From Molossus alvarezi (lineage: Eukaryota; Chordata; Mammalia; Chiroptera; Molossidae), in the NCBI GenBank assembly GCA_037176705.1, contig CM073898.1, forward strand, positions 24,164,488 through 24,228,487: a stretch of DNA of 64,000 nt, in the 5' to 3' direction. Shown here piece after piece: positions 23,701 to 31,699 of this stretch. Each line of letters starts with the position of its first letter. Within the stretch, counting starts at the first letter, position 1. The position numbers were made by a program, and so were the translations under genes. Under the pieces are notes generated by a model. It was not told the origin of the DNA and ran no database searches. It saw only the letters and a program-made list of their open reading frames with translations.

Positions 23701-25831
23701 GACGCGATACTGCGCTCACCTACCCGCCATCTTGACCGGAAGTCCCTTCTTTTATTCTTAATCTGGCAAAATCTTGTCTAAAGTTTTGCTACTTCATTAA
23801 TGCTGTTTAAACAACTAACTTTGAGTTTTAGTAATCTTTATTTCTTTGTTTTCTTTTACATAAATTTCTGTCTTGATTTTTGTTATTTTCATTCTTCTGC
23901 TTTTTGGGGGGAAGACAAATAGTTAAATCTTTGTTCTTTTTCTAACTTCTTGACTTGATTTTCTAGATCATTAACAACTTATGAGTTTATAATTTTTTTT
24001 TTTTTTATCCTCACCCGAGGATATTTTTCCATTTTTTGTACAGATAGAGTGGGAGGGAGAGAGAGGAAGGGGGAGAGAGAGAGAAACATCGATGTGAAAG
24101 GGACACATCGAGTGGCTGCCACCCACACGACCAACCAGGGCCGGGGACAAACTGCAACCGAGGTACGTGCCCTTAGTGGGAACCGAACCCGGGTCTCTCC
24201 AGACCGCAGGCCAATGCTCTAACCGCTGAGCCAAACTGGCCAGGGCTCGAGTTTATAATTTTATCTGATTTATCTTTTCAACTGTGATTAGAAGGAAAAC
24301 AAATCAAGATTTTTCAGAAAAGTATCTTGAAAGCTAAATTTTTCTATAAGTTTCAATATGTGAGAATGGTTAACTTTTTTTTTTTTACATGCCCCTGGCA
24401 GGAACCAAACCCGGGACTCTCTAGCCCACAGGCCGATGCTCAACCAGTGAGCCAAACTGGCCAGGGTGAGAATCATTAACTTTTGTCCCACATGTAAATT
24501 TGTCTCATTTTACAGCCGCTGCTCCCCTATCTCTGGTTTTTAATGTTGCTAGGGACAGGATAATACTTTTTTTTCATTTTTACATTTTATACAATTGCTT
24601 TCTTCTGCCTACATGCTTGCGGATTCTTTCTGCATCACTAGAACTCGGTTCTTTCACAGTGATTGAAGTTGCTTTTGGTGGTTCTGTCTTTTCCTATATC
24701 TGTTGAGTTGTTTTCATCTTCACCCAGGTCTTTCTCTATTTCAAAAAGATTTTCTACTGATATCTCTTCAGATAGCTTTTTCGGTACTCGTTACTCTGTT
24801 TTCATCTTCAGGGCTATCAATTATATGTATGTTGGTTTTCCATTACCTGCCCTTCATATACATCCCACTCTTCACAATCCCTTTCATCTCTCTGTCTTTT
24901 TCCACTGATTCCCTCAGTTAAGTGGAGGGACTCCTGCCAACATGTGTCAGCTCATTTCTCATTGTCTCCTTTCCCCATTTGTCCAGTTTTAGAGTATGTC
25001 ACTGTTATTGACATTCTGAACAGGTAGTATCCAGCTTTGCCCAAAATTTCCTAGGTGTACCTCTCATTCAGGGTTCTACAGAAAAGGAGACAGTGGAAAA
25101 GACTGAACTAAACTTGTGAAAGCAAAGGCACTTGTGAATGGTTTTATTCTGTATGTCAGTATTTTTACACAGAGAAAAATATAAACTGTATTGTGAGTTC
25201 CTTACCATTAGGAGAAAAAAGGCAATTACTTACCTCTTTTGCTTCATTAAGTATTCCAATCGCTAATTTGGCTGCAGCATTTTTTGCTTCTTTCTTTGAT
25301 CTGCCTTCAGCTTCTGGAAATTCTCTTTCATTTATTATAACTTGAAATTTAAACCTGATTACAAAGAAAATATTCACAAAATATTATTAACTCATGCATT
25401 ACCTAGAGATAAGTATTCCAATCACCACTGCCTCTTATGCCTACCTTTAAAGGTTTTGACCTATGCTCAATAGAGAATTTAAGCAGTCACCTCCAAACAG
25501 CATGCTAGCACATTATCTTGAAGCATGGCAAAGCTTATACCCTCTTTTTTCTCCGGAGTCCTCTGAAGTTACAATTTCATACCTAGAAGACTCTTTCACA
25601 GAACTCTGTGGCAACTTTGCTCTAAAGTATTGACTTTAAAACTGTGCCTGAGTTTCCATTCTCCTAGTTTATATTTTATAGGTATATATCCTTATTCTAA
25701 ATAGCCTCTTACCTTAAGTCATGTGAAGGTCCTGTCTTAGACAGTTCACGATACTCAACTTTTACATTGTTCTTCTGACGGTATTTATTAAGTGCATCTA
25801 AGTAGAAACCTGGTGAAAGATCATTGGCCAT
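8607..25831 (-). CDS. EIF2AK2: EIF2AK2 (PKR), N-terminal ten coding exons, gene continues beyond left edge
   Basis: Interferon-induced, dsRNA-activated kinase that phosphorylates eIF2alpha in the cytosol and blocks translation in infected cells. Ten coding exons (995 nt, 331 codons plus 2 nt) splice in frame with GT-AG introns: 25713-25831, 25234-25354, 20763-20914, 18345-18471, 17748-17815, 17501-17582, 14943-14977, 13902-13955, 11850-11972 and 8607-8720. Residues ~1-80 form dsRNA-binding domain 1, with the basic stretch [14 protein letters not shown]. Domain 2 follows ([18 protein letters not shown], then [13 protein letters not shown]). After a Ser-rich linker the kinase N-lobe starts, with glycine loop GSGGYGDVF (265-273), VIK lysine at 287 and an alpha-C segment EREVKVL. 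The C-lobe, catalytic loop and stop codon lie left of position 1. The start codon was chosen because MANDLSPGF opens domain 1 directly after an acceptor. The product is seen; function is family knowledge. Confidence 0.96.
8721..9299. other. EIF2AK2 intron, nothing recognised
   Basis: AT-rich intronic sequence with only small chance open frames. Confidence 0.5.
9300..10290 (-). mobile_element. Ancient L1M-like 3' region, split by a VES
   Basis: Diverged AT-rich text with phrases typical of old mammalian L1 3' regions in antisense, for example around 9560-9720 and 9950-10260. Family assignment is by eye only. Confidence 0.45.
9744..9934 (-). mobile_element. VES SINE (short type, aged)
   Basis: Head at the right (CCACACTGGCCAGGCT), ending in a TTTTAGAGAGAGAGG body. 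Diverged. Confidence 0.85.
10291..10530 (+). mobile_element. VES SINE (short type)
   Basis: CTGGCCAGTGTGG head, B-box-like GGTTCGATTCC, CT-rich body, tail AAAATCAATAAAGG. Confidence 0.9.
10531..11849. other. EIF2AK2 intron, nothing recognised
   Basis: No exon or clear repeat was identified between the VES and coding exon 9. Confidence 0.5.
11850..11972 (-). CDS. EIF2AK2: EIF2AK2 coding exon 9 (kinase glycine loop and catalytic lysine)
   Basis: 123 nt. Encodes [20 protein letters not shown], then [20 protein letters not shown]. It carries the ATP-binding glycine-rich loop (GSGGYGDVF) and the invariant VIK lysine (residue 287 here, matching human K296 by alignment from memory). Acceptor TTTAAG, donor GTAAGT. 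Confidence 0.96.
11973..12673. other. EIF2AK2 intron, nothing recognised
   Basis: Unique-looking intronic sequence between exon 9 and a VES copy. Confidence 0.5.
12674..12852 (-). mobile_element. VES SINE (long type, shortened body)
   Basis: Head at right (ACGGCCAGGGC), tail TATCCTCACCAGAGG at left. The CT-rich body is largely deleted. TSD CACAGTGCCCATTTTC / CACACTGCCCATTTTC. Confidence 0.88.
13415..13658 (+). mobile_element. VES SINE (long type, diverged)
   Basis: GCCCTGACTAGTTTGGC head to GGGTGAGGATTAAAAAG tail. Flanks share CATCCATAGA-type bases. Confidence 0.9.
13902..13955 (-). CDS. EIF2AK2: EIF2AK2 coding exon 8 (linker to kinase boundary)
   Basis: 54 nt: completes an Ile codon, then [17 protein letters not shown] plus two bases. 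The LAPKFD segment is the conserved lead-in to the PKR kinase domain. Acceptor TTTTAG, donor GTAAGA. Confidence 0.92.
14028..14580 (-). mobile_element. L1 3' end, 5'-truncated
   Basis: Antisense of an ORF2 C-terminal end and 3' UTR: the minus strand reads the conserved [13 protein letters not shown] type segment, then the G-rich tail region. Confidence 0.85.
14943..14977 (-). CDS. EIF2AK2: EIF2AK2 coding exon 7 (35-nt microexon)
   Basis: A 35-nt exon reading [11 protein letters not shown] plus two bases. It was found because exons 6 and 8 do not join in frame without it. The acceptor is TTATAG and the donor GTGAGT is strong. A competing GT eight bases earlier (after ...GGGGAAG) would break the frame of exon 8, so the longer form is chosen. 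It supplies the basic patch just before the kinase domain. Confidence 0.85.
15070..15277 (-). mobile_element. VES SINE (aged)
   Basis: Head at right (GCCATCCGGCCAGCC), body AGAGAGAGAAAGGGAGGG, strongly diverged. Confidence 0.85.
15940..16382 (-). mobile_element. Ancient L1M-like 3' fragment
   Basis: Antisense text such as CAAGTTGTTCTCCAAAATGG and CCACCAGCAGTGTACAACAG is typical of old L1 3' regions. Assigned by eye. Confidence 0.5.
16401..16611 (-). mobile_element. VES SINE (short type)
   Basis: Complete copy with a perfect 18-bp TSD TATAAATAGGTTACTTTT at 16383-16400 and 16612-16629. Confidence 0.95.
16697..16918 (-). mobile_element. VES SINE (long type)
   Basis: Tail TAAATCTTCACCCAAGG at left, head CTGCCAGGGC at right. 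Confidence 0.9.
17191..17400 (+). mobile_element. VES SINE (short type)
   Basis: GCCTGGCCAGTGTGG head, tail AAAAAATCAATAAAAAAC. TSD AAATAGAAAAATTA on both sides. It ends 100 bp from coding exon 6. Confidence 0.93.
17501..17582 (-). CDS. EIF2AK2: EIF2AK2 coding exon 6 (Ser-rich linker)
   Basis: 82 nt: one base plus 27 codons ([20 protein letters not shown], then ASSPSFM). Acceptor CTTCTAG. The donor GTATAG is weak. Acidic/Ser-rich linker continuing from the preceding exon in the correct phase. Confidence 0.85.
17748..17815 (-). CDS. EIF2AK2: EIF2AK2 coding exon 5 (Ser-rich linker)
   Basis: 68 nt, 22 codons plus 2 nt: [20 protein letters not shown] then SM. The acceptor follows a clean pyrimidine tract (CTTTCTTTCAG) and the donor is GTAAGT. 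It encodes the flexible linker between dsRBD2 and the kinase. Assigned by phase continuity and position rather than strong conservation. Confidence 0.85.
18081..18309 (+). mobile_element. VES SINE (short type)
   Basis: Complete copy with a long AAATAAATAAAATAAA tail. TSD AAAATACAAAAAATA / AAAATACAACAAATG. It ends about 35 bp from the donor of coding exon 4. Confidence 0.9.
18345..18471 (-). CDS. EIF2AK2: EIF2AK2 coding exon 4 (C-terminal half of dsRBD2)
   Basis: 127 nt: one base completes Arg, then 42 codons ([18 protein letters not shown], then [18 protein letters not shown]). This is the C-terminal hairpin and helix of dsRNA-binding domain 2. Donor GTATGT. A VES tail ends about 35 bp beyond the donor, so this junction sits very close to a SINE. 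Confidence 0.95.
18736..19241 (+). mobile_element. VES SINE interrupted by a second VES
   Basis: Head and body at 18736-18947 and tail (TATCCTTGAGTGAGGATTG plus A run) at 19211-19241. Outer TSD AAGATCTGGCATAAA / AAGATCTGCCATAAA encloses both pieces. Confidence 0.85.
18948..19200 (+). mobile_element. VES SINE nested in the tail of another VES
   Basis: Starts GTCCCAGCTGGTTTG and ends GAGGATTAACAACAAC with an A-rich tail. Its TSD AATAAAAACA lies at 18938-18947 and 19201-19210. Confidence 0.85.
19250..20762. other. EIF2AK2 intron, no feature recognised
   Basis: 1.5 kb of unique-looking intron between the nested VES pair and coding exon 3. Small open frames here show no recognisable protein. Confidence 0.5.
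20763..20914 (-). CDS. EIF2AK2: EIF2AK2 coding exon 3 (interdomain linker, start of dsRBD2)
   Basis: 152 nt, 50 codons plus 2 nt. A Ser/Asp-rich linker ([20 protein letters not shown]) leads into [20 protein letters not shown], the first helix and strand of dsRNA-binding domain 2. Acceptor TTTGCAG and donor GTGAGA. The linker is poorly conserved between species in this family. Confidence 0.94.
21181..21420 (-). mobile_element. VES SINE (long type)
   Basis: Tail AATCCTCACCCGAGGAC at left, head CAGGCCAGGGC at right. TSD about CAATTTTCTGTTTTTC / CAATTTTGTTTTTC. Confidence 0.92.
21601..23744 (-). mobile_element. HAL1-type (ORF1-only) L1 derivative, apparently complete
   Basis: A 2.14-kb element. 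On the minus strand it begins AGGACTTCCGGTCAAGATGG-like at the right, has a GC-rich ~850-bp leader, one open ORF1, then goes straight to an L1 3' UTR and A/T tail with no ORF2. It is flanked by a perfect 15-bp TSD CCTTCTTTTATTCTT (21586-21600 and 23745-23759), so it moved as this 2.1-kb unit. ORF1 without ORF2 is the HAL1 (half-LINE) layout. It lies in the intron between EIF2AK2 coding exons 2 and 3, in the gene's sense. Confidence 0.88.
21972..22892 (-). CDS. L1 ORF1-like RNA-binding protein of the HAL1 element (306 aa, open)
   Basis: L1 ORF1p is a trimeric RNA chaperone that packages element RNA. This frame is open for 306 codons. It has an N-terminal basic start, a heptad-rich coiled coil (about residues 25-110), an RRM-like region with [14 protein letters not shown] (about 129-142) and a C-terminal domain with [20 protein letters not shown] (about 184-203) and the [11 protein letters not shown] segment. 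The length is close to usual L1 ORF1p. No reverse transcriptase follows; the 3' UTR begins right after the stop, so mobility would need L1 ORF2p in trans. Expression is not shown. Confidence 0.85.
   Translation of the reverse strand: MRRQRNRSQMKEQNKTPRKELSEMEISNLTDAEFKVLLIRMLNELSEGLKSIKKDQSEMIDAQLETKEALTEIKNNLHSLNNRVRKSKEQTINLEYKEAKNTQSEQQKEKRIQKNEYSVRSLWDNLKRANIRILGVPEGEEREQEIENLFETIMAENFPNLVKETDIQVQEAQRVSNKMNPKRPTPRHIIIKMQKVQDKERILKAARERQLVTYTGVPIRLSADFSKETLQARREWQEIFRVMESKNLQPKLLYPAKLSFRIDGHIKTFPDKKKLKEFITTKPLLYEMMNGLFEEKDKIYEQIKWQ
23991..24247 (-). mobile_element. VES SINE (long type)
   Basis: Complete copy with a T15-type tail at left and CTGGCCAGGGC head at right. TSD GAGTTTATAATTTT on both sides. 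Confidence 0.93.
24379..24466 (-). mobile_element. Head-only short SINE (VES tRNA-like part plus A tail)
   Basis: Only the ~80-bp tRNA-like head is present. Read on the minus strand it runs from CCCTGGCCAGTTTGGCTCAC to GGGGCATGT, followed directly by an A12 tail. It has its own TSD TGAGAATGGTTAACTTTT / TGAGAATCATTAACTTTT (24361-24378, 24467-24484), so it is not a later truncation of a full VES. Confidence 0.82.
24500..25080 (-). mobile_element. Ancient L1/HAL1 ORF1-region remnant
   Basis: Antisense text (for example TTCATCTTCAGGGCTATCAA and a Leu/Ser-rich CT composition) resembles decayed L1 ORF1 sequence. Assigned by eye, weakly. Confidence 0.35.
25234..25354 (-). CDS. EIF2AK2: EIF2AK2 coding exon 2 (rest of dsRBD1)
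   Basis: 121 nt: one base completes an Arg codon, then 40 codons follow. It carries the [17 protein letters not shown] beta hairpin and the [18 protein letters not shown] helix, whose lysines contact dsRNA in the family. Acceptor TAATCAG and donor GTAAGT flank it. It ends in phase 0. Confidence 0.96.
25713..25831 (-). CDS. EIF2AK2: EIF2AK2 coding exon 1 (start codon, first half of dsRBD1)
   Basis: Starts at the ATG (25831-25829), which lies 16 nt after the acceptor ending at 25848. It encodes 39 codons plus 2 nt, from [20 protein letters not shown] to GPSHDL. The donor is GTAAGA at 25712. The alpha-1 helix and first strand of dsRNA-binding domain 1 are here. The full exon runs to 25847. Confidence 0.95.
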
Positions 25832-26072
25832 TTCTCCTTCCGGTAACCTACAATACAAGTGATGTAGAAAGAAGTGACACTCACAGAACATATTTAATCA
25901 GATTTTGCCAGCCCATTTTTAGGAGACAAAATGGGATAAGAATTTACTTTACATGACTCATCTCAGCCACACATAAATCCACAGAAAACGTTCTTTAAAA
26001 ATCTTTCTTTCTCTCCCATGGTCTGCACAAACAAGCTAATTTCTCCAAAGTTTTCAAAACTCAACTGGCCAA

Positions 26073-26325
26073 GCCCTGGTCGGTTTGGCTTAGTGGTTAG
26101 AACATCAGCCTATGGACCAATGAGTCTCAAGTTCAATCCAATCAAGGGCACATACCTCGGTTGTGGTTCATCCCCGGCCCTGGTTGGGGTCGTGCAGGAG
26201 GCAACCAGTCAATGTGTCTCTCTCACATCGATGTTCCTCTCTCTCTCTCTCTCCATCCCTCCCACTTTATCTGAAGATAAAAATGGAGAAAAGTATCCTT
26301 GGGTGAGGATTAAAACTAAAACAAA
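26073..26325 (+). mobile_element. VES SINE (long type)
   Basis: GCCCTGGTCGGTTTGGC head, tail GGGTGAGGATTAAAACTAAA. Confidence 0.92.
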
Positions 26326-26870
26326 AACTACAACTAGATACCACTTCACACCCACCAGAACAATAATAGTAATAGTAATAATAATACAGAAAAAATAGTG
26401 TTAATGAGGACGTAGAGAAATTGGAACCTTCCTACGTTGTTGATGGGAATGCAAAACTGTGCAGCTTCTATAGAAAAGAATTTGATATTTCGTCAAAAAG
26501 TTAAGCTTACAATTACCATATGACCCAGCAATTCTACTCCTAGGCCTATGCCCAAAGAATTGTAAAACAGATTTTCAAACAAATACTTATACTGAAATGT
26601 TCATAGCAGCATTACTCACAACAGCCAAAAAAAGGAAACGACCCAAATGTCCATCACTTAATGAATCATTAAGAAAACATGGTATATTCACACATGAAAA
26701 CTTACTCAGCCATAAAAAGGAATGAGGTGTAGAAATATGCTACAACATAGATAAAGCTTGAAAACATGACAAATGAAAGAAGCTGGTCACAAAAGGCCAC
26801 ATATTGTATGATTCCATTTATATGAAACATCCAGGATACGTAAATACACAGAGACAGAAAGCAGACCTTG
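26326..26870 (+). mobile_element. Old L1 3' end fragment
   Basis: Contains ATATGACCCAGCAATTCTAC, CATAGCAGCATTACTCACAA and GTCCATCACTTAATGAATC, hallmarks of the end of L1 ORF2 and start of the 3' UTR. 5'-truncated and diverged. It lies in the intron upstream of the ATG exon. Confidence 0.85.
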
Positions 26871-26879
26871 TTGACCTCT

Positions 26880-27370
26880 CTTTTTCTTCTTCCTAATACT
26901 TCTTAATCTTCATAGGCTCTAAATGCTGGAGTTCCTCACGGCTTGGTCCAAAGACCTATTCTCCTCAAGGTGATTTCTTTCATGTCCATGGCTTTAATGA
27001 TCATCTATTTGTCATTAACTTAAATTTACATATCACTTATGGACCTCTCTCTGAGTTTCAGATCTCTATATCCAACATCTCCACTTGAATGTCTGAAAAC
27101 AATTTTAAATGCAAGAGATCCAAAATTGCATTTATGGTCTTCCCTTAAACTTTGGAGTTTCCTGTCTCAAGAAATGACTCTACTATCCATCCATGTCTGA
27201 AAGCCATGAATCTGGGAAGCGCTGTTCACATTTCCTTTTCCTACTTTCTTATCCATAACAGAGAACTGACCCACAAATCTTTCTACTTCTCAGTGATGTC
27301 ATAGCCACTATTTTGGTTCAAGCCGCCTCCATCTCATGCCTGGACTGCTGCACAGCCTTTGAAATCCCTT
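26880..27370 (+). mobile_element. L2 LINE fragment
   Basis: CT-rich text with the L2-like order (CTCCTCAAGGTGATTTC, CATGGCTTTAATGATCATCT, CCAACATCTCCACTTGAATG). Mammal-wide ancient repeat, recognised by eye. Confidence 0.7.
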
Positions 27371-28109
27371 CTCTACCCTGCAACTGTTGTGATTTTCTCT
27401 TTACTTTTGTTTTCATTGTGGTAAAATATACATAACATGAAATTTACCCTTTTAACCATGGGTATTAAACTCACTCACATGTTTTGCAGCCATCATTGTT
27501 ATCTATCACCGGAACTCTTCTCATCTTCCCAGAGAGAAAGTCCATACACATGACACACTTCCCAAGTCCCCATCTTCTCATCCCCTGGGAACCAACAATA
27601 CTTTCCATATCTATGAATTTACCTATTCTAGGTACTTCATATAAATGGAATCATACAACTTCTGTCTTTTTGTGTCAGCTTATTTAACTTAGTATAATGT
27701 CTTCAAGGTTTATCCATGTTGTAGCATGTTTCATAATTTCCTTCCTTTCTAAGGCTGAATAACATTCCGTCATATGTATATACAGTACCACATTTTGTTG
27801 ATCCATTTACCTGTTGTTGGACACTTGTGTTAGTTCAACTTTTTGGCTAGTATGAATACTGCTATGAACATTGATGTACAAATATCTGTTTAAATCCCTA
27901 CTTTCAGGTATTTTCGGTATATATCTAGAAGTGAAATTGCTAAATCATATGGTAATGTTTAACATTTTAAATAATTACTACACTTATTTCCACAGTGGTT
28001 GCAACAAATTATATTTCCACCAGCAATGCCCAAGTGTTCCAACTTCTCCACATCTTCACCAACACTTGTAATTTTCCCTTTTTTAAATAGTAGCCACACT
28101 GTGATCATT
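27371..28109 (-). mobile_element. Old L1M 3' region
   Basis: Antisense motifs (GTGGTAAAATATACATAACA, CAACTTCTCCACATCTTCAC) of an ancient L1 inserted between L2 pieces. Confidence 0.75.
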
Positions 28110-28330
28110 TAAAAAAAAATACTTTTTCTTTGTTGATTTTAGAGAGAGAGGAAGGAAGAGGTAGAGAGATAAAGACATTGATGAGAGAGAACATCGATTG
28201 GCTGCCTCCTGCATGCCCCCCACTGGGGATCAGGCCCACAACCTGGGCATGTGCCCTGAATGGGAATTAAACCGGCAACCCCTTAGTGCATGGATCGATG
28301 CTCAACCACTGAGCCACACCAACCAGACTG
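28110..28330 (-). mobile_element. VES SINE (short type)
   Basis: Head at right (CACACCAACCAGAC), AGAGAGAGGAAGG body at left. Flanked by TGATC-TTAAA repeats. Confidence 0.9.
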
Positions 28331-29340
28331 ATCTTTAAAAATGTCAATCCAATCAAGTAGTCCCTACAAGCCACCAAAACTGTTCTTGTCGGGTTACCAA
28401 TGCCTTCCCCATCTCTGAAAGTAGTAGTTGGTTCTCAATCCTTGTCTACTTGACTTTAAAACAGCATTTGAGATGGCTGCTCATTCCCTTCTCCCTCCTG
28501 TCCTTTTCTTAGCTTGGACTTCTAGGACACCACACTCTCTTGGTTTTCCTCCTTTTTCATAAGATGCTCCTTTTGGTCTCCTTTCCTGGTTCTTCCTTTC
28601 TTCTAAATATTGGTCTTGTCCCGGGACTCAGTTCTTAGATCACCTCTCTGCTCTATACATTCATTACCTTGATCATTGCCTCTATCATTGCCTCATTGTT
28701 AAATTTCACCTATATAATAATGATGCTAAAAGTATGCCTCCAACACTGGCTGTTTCCTGACTTCCAACTACTTTTGTCCAACATACACACTCCTGAAATG
28801 CTCTTGACACTACTACCCCTTTTGCTGCCTTTGCCTGTTACTACTTCCTAGAGATCTCAGCTCAAATATCATTCCAGACACCCTAGAACAGGTCCTGATT
28901 TGGCACTCTATCACAGCCCTTGTCCCCATTATTTCAATTGGTTATTTAATTGACTGTCTTCCAAAAGAGACCATGAGCTACAAGAGGGAAGGGTCCAGGC
29001 TTGTAAGAGGGGCTCAATAACGAATGAATGAATACCAAAATAACTCCAGATCACCCTCACCCCATGACTTGTCACATGCTTTTCTCTCCGCTTGAAATGC
29101 AGTATCTTCATCCTCTATCTACCAGGCAATTCTCACTCATGTGTGAGGATCAGCTAGTACCCCTCAGTGGGCCTGCCTCTCCACCTTGCCCAGCTCCCAT
29201 CACAGCTCTGAGTGCTTTTAAACTAGTCAGTAAGCTCTTTGGGGAGCAAGTTCTGTGTCTTACTCATTTTTGTATTACCAATGCCCAGTGCCAAGTAGTA
29301 AATGTCAAATCACTGGATGAGAGAATGGTTCATTAAAATT
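28331..29340 (+). mobile_element. L2 LINE fragments (continuation)
   Basis: Patches with L2-like CT-rich text and 3' end phrases (CCATGAGCTACAAGAGGGAA, CTCAATAACGAATGAATGAA). Probably the remainder of the L2 cut by the L1M; boundaries uncertain. Confidence 0.5.
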
Positions 29341-29356
29341 TAATGCTCCACTTTAT

Positions 29357-29592
29357 TTTTTTTATCCTCACCCGAGGACATTTTTCCATTTTTTGTTCGG
29401 ATAGAGTGGGAGGGAGAGAGAGAGAGAGAAAGATCGATGTAAAAGGGACACACCAAGTGGTTGCCACCTGCACAACCCAACCAGGGCCGGGGACAAACTG
29501 CAACCGAGGTACATGCCCTTAACAGGATCCGAACCCGGGTCTCTCTGGACCGCAGGCCTATGCTCCAACCGCTGAGCCAAACCGGCCAGGGC
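29357..29592 (-). mobile_element. VES SINE (long type)
   Basis: Complete copy. Perfect TSD TAATGCTCCACTTTA on both sides. Confidence 0.95.
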
Positions 29593-29599
29593 TAATGCT

Positions 29600-31200
29600 C
29601 CACTTTAAACCTCATCTTCTCCCTTTTCTTGACCTGCTGTTTTCTGGCATCCTTTCCTCATTCACTCAGTAAATGCTTATCAAATGTCAAGCACTGTTCT
29701 GACTCTGAGTATACAGGCATGAAGAAGACAAAACAAGTCTCTACTTGCATTCCACTGAAGGAAGAATGGAATTGGCCCTATGCAGAAACAAATAATAGCA
29801 GTGGAGATCACGATGACTGGACGGCCTGGAAGTGCTATGATTAAATTAACTAGGGATATGGAACAGAGGGTGAGTCGGTAAGTGGGGGAAGAAATATGAG
29901 GGAGATGGTTTTAGCTACAGTAGTCAGGAAAGGCCCTTATTAGGAGGCAATCGTCAAATCAAGTCTGAATGATGAGAAAGTCCATCTTACCAAGATCTGA
30001 GGGAGCAGTTTCTCGGGTAGAGGAAACCCTAAGCAGGAACCAGTACAGACTTTGGAGGGATAACAAAAAGGCCAGGGGACTGCTGCACAGGGAACATGGA
30101 GTAAGGGTAGAAAATGAGTGAGAGAGGTGAGCAGGCGCCATGGCATGGAGCCCTTGTAGGCCATGCTCAGGGCTGTGGATGCTATTCCAATTGTAATAGG
30201 AAGCTACTGGCGGGTTCTAAGCAGAGGGGTAATAGGACTGGATTTAGGTTTTAAATGATCACTCTGAATCTCTGCAGGGAACAGAGTATGGGGAGGTAGG
30301 TATAGAAAGGGGAGTGGAACACGAGTAGAAGTTGGGAGACTAAGGAGTGGCTGCTGTACTGGTTTGAGTGAGCAATGGTGGTGGCTGGAAGCAGGGTGCT
30401 GGAAGTGCCTAGGTCTGAGCAAAGGCAACGCCTTCACGTTACTGCTTAGTACGGTGGAGAGAGTTAGATCGGGGCTAGAGACCGCAGAACCTCCGAGTCA
30501 TGATCTGGAAACACCTGATTCACAGGTTGTGGGGAGGAGTAAACTGGATGAAAAGCATCCAGAGTCCCCCACGAGTGTTCCTCAATAAATGGTGGTTCTG
30601 GTCTGCAATTCCAACCCCTGCCACACGACTCCGGAAGAAAATAAACTGAAAACTGAGATTTACTTTGTTTTCATTTGTTTTGTTTTTGGTATATTCTTAG
30701 CCCTCTGTCTAGACCTAAACTGACATAACCTACTTAGAGTATTTATCATACTTTGTTGCCTATTTATCATTTGATTGCAAATATATGCTTTATTATAGTG
30801 CTGCCTCAAATCCTGCTGAGAGCATTACATAATAGATATGGTCTGTGCTGCGCCTTTCTAAAATCTGAAATCTCAGTACCAGAACACACCTGGCTCAAGG
30901 TTTCAGAATAAGGATCTATACACATACCATTATTTTCAGGAACCCAAGTGTCATTTAGTTTAGTCACAACCATGAGACCATACAAGTTGGAGGGGGTCAC
31001 AGATCTCACAACAGCAGTTAGGGAAGAGTCCTTATCAATCACTTAACCAGAAACGCTAACAATGTTATAAATCCTCAGCGCTTTTAACTTTAACTGTTAA
31101 TCATCAGAATAACAAGCCAGTTCAAATTTAAGTGAAATATATGTGCAAACTTATAAGGTGCTGAATTGACATGTTTGAAAAAGTACTTATAAGTTTGTAA
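29600..31200. other. EIF2AK2 5' intron, no exon recognised
   Basis: Mostly unique-looking sequence with ancient-repeat flavour at 29640-29760. A second untranslated EIF2AK2 exon could lie here, but nothing marks it. Confidence 0.45.
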
Positions 31201-31220
31201 AAAAAAAAAAAAAGAAATAG

Positions 31221-31420
31221 GCCCTGGCCGGTTTGGCTTGGTGGTTAGAGCGTCGGCCTGAGGTCCAGAGAGACCCGGGTTCGGTTCCCGCTAAGGGCAC
31301 GTACCTCGGATGCAGTTTGTCCCCAGCCCTGGTTGGTCGTGTGGGAGGCAGCCACTCGGTGTGTCCTTTACACGTCGATGTTTCTCTCTCTCTCCCTCCC
31401 ACTCTGTCTGAACAAAAAAG
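31221..31420 (+). mobile_element. VES SINE lacking the usual 3' tail
   Basis: Head to CTCTGTCTGAACAAAAAAG, stopping before the usual GGTGAGGATT end. TSD AAAAAAGAAATAGG flanks it. Confidence 0.9.
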
Positions 31421-31450
31421 AAATAGGTTTCTTTTCTTTTTAACTTTTTC

Positions 31451-31698
31451 TTTTTAATCCTCACCCGAGGACATTTTTTCATTTTTTTGTTCAGATAGAG
31501 CGGGAGGGAGAGAGGAAGAGAGAGAGAGAGAGAGAGACATAAACATGAAAGGGACACATCGAGTGGCTACCACCCACACGACCCAACCAGGGCCGGGGAC
31601 AAACCGCAACCAAGGTACATGCCCTTAGTGGGAACAGAACCTGGGTCTCTCTGGACCACAGGCCAATACTCTAATCGCTGAACCAAACGAGCCAGGGC
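31451..31698 (-). mobile_element. VES SINE (long type)
   Basis: Tail TTTTAATCCTCACCCGAGG at left, head GAGCCAGGGC at right. It forms an inverted pair with the copy at 31221, 30 bp apart. Confidence 0.93.
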
Positions 31699-31699
31699 A

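Noticed and set aside
30806..31042. 78-codon minus-strand frame as a second 5' exon of EIF2AK2
   Set aside because: No splice-site pair or conservation argument singles it out.
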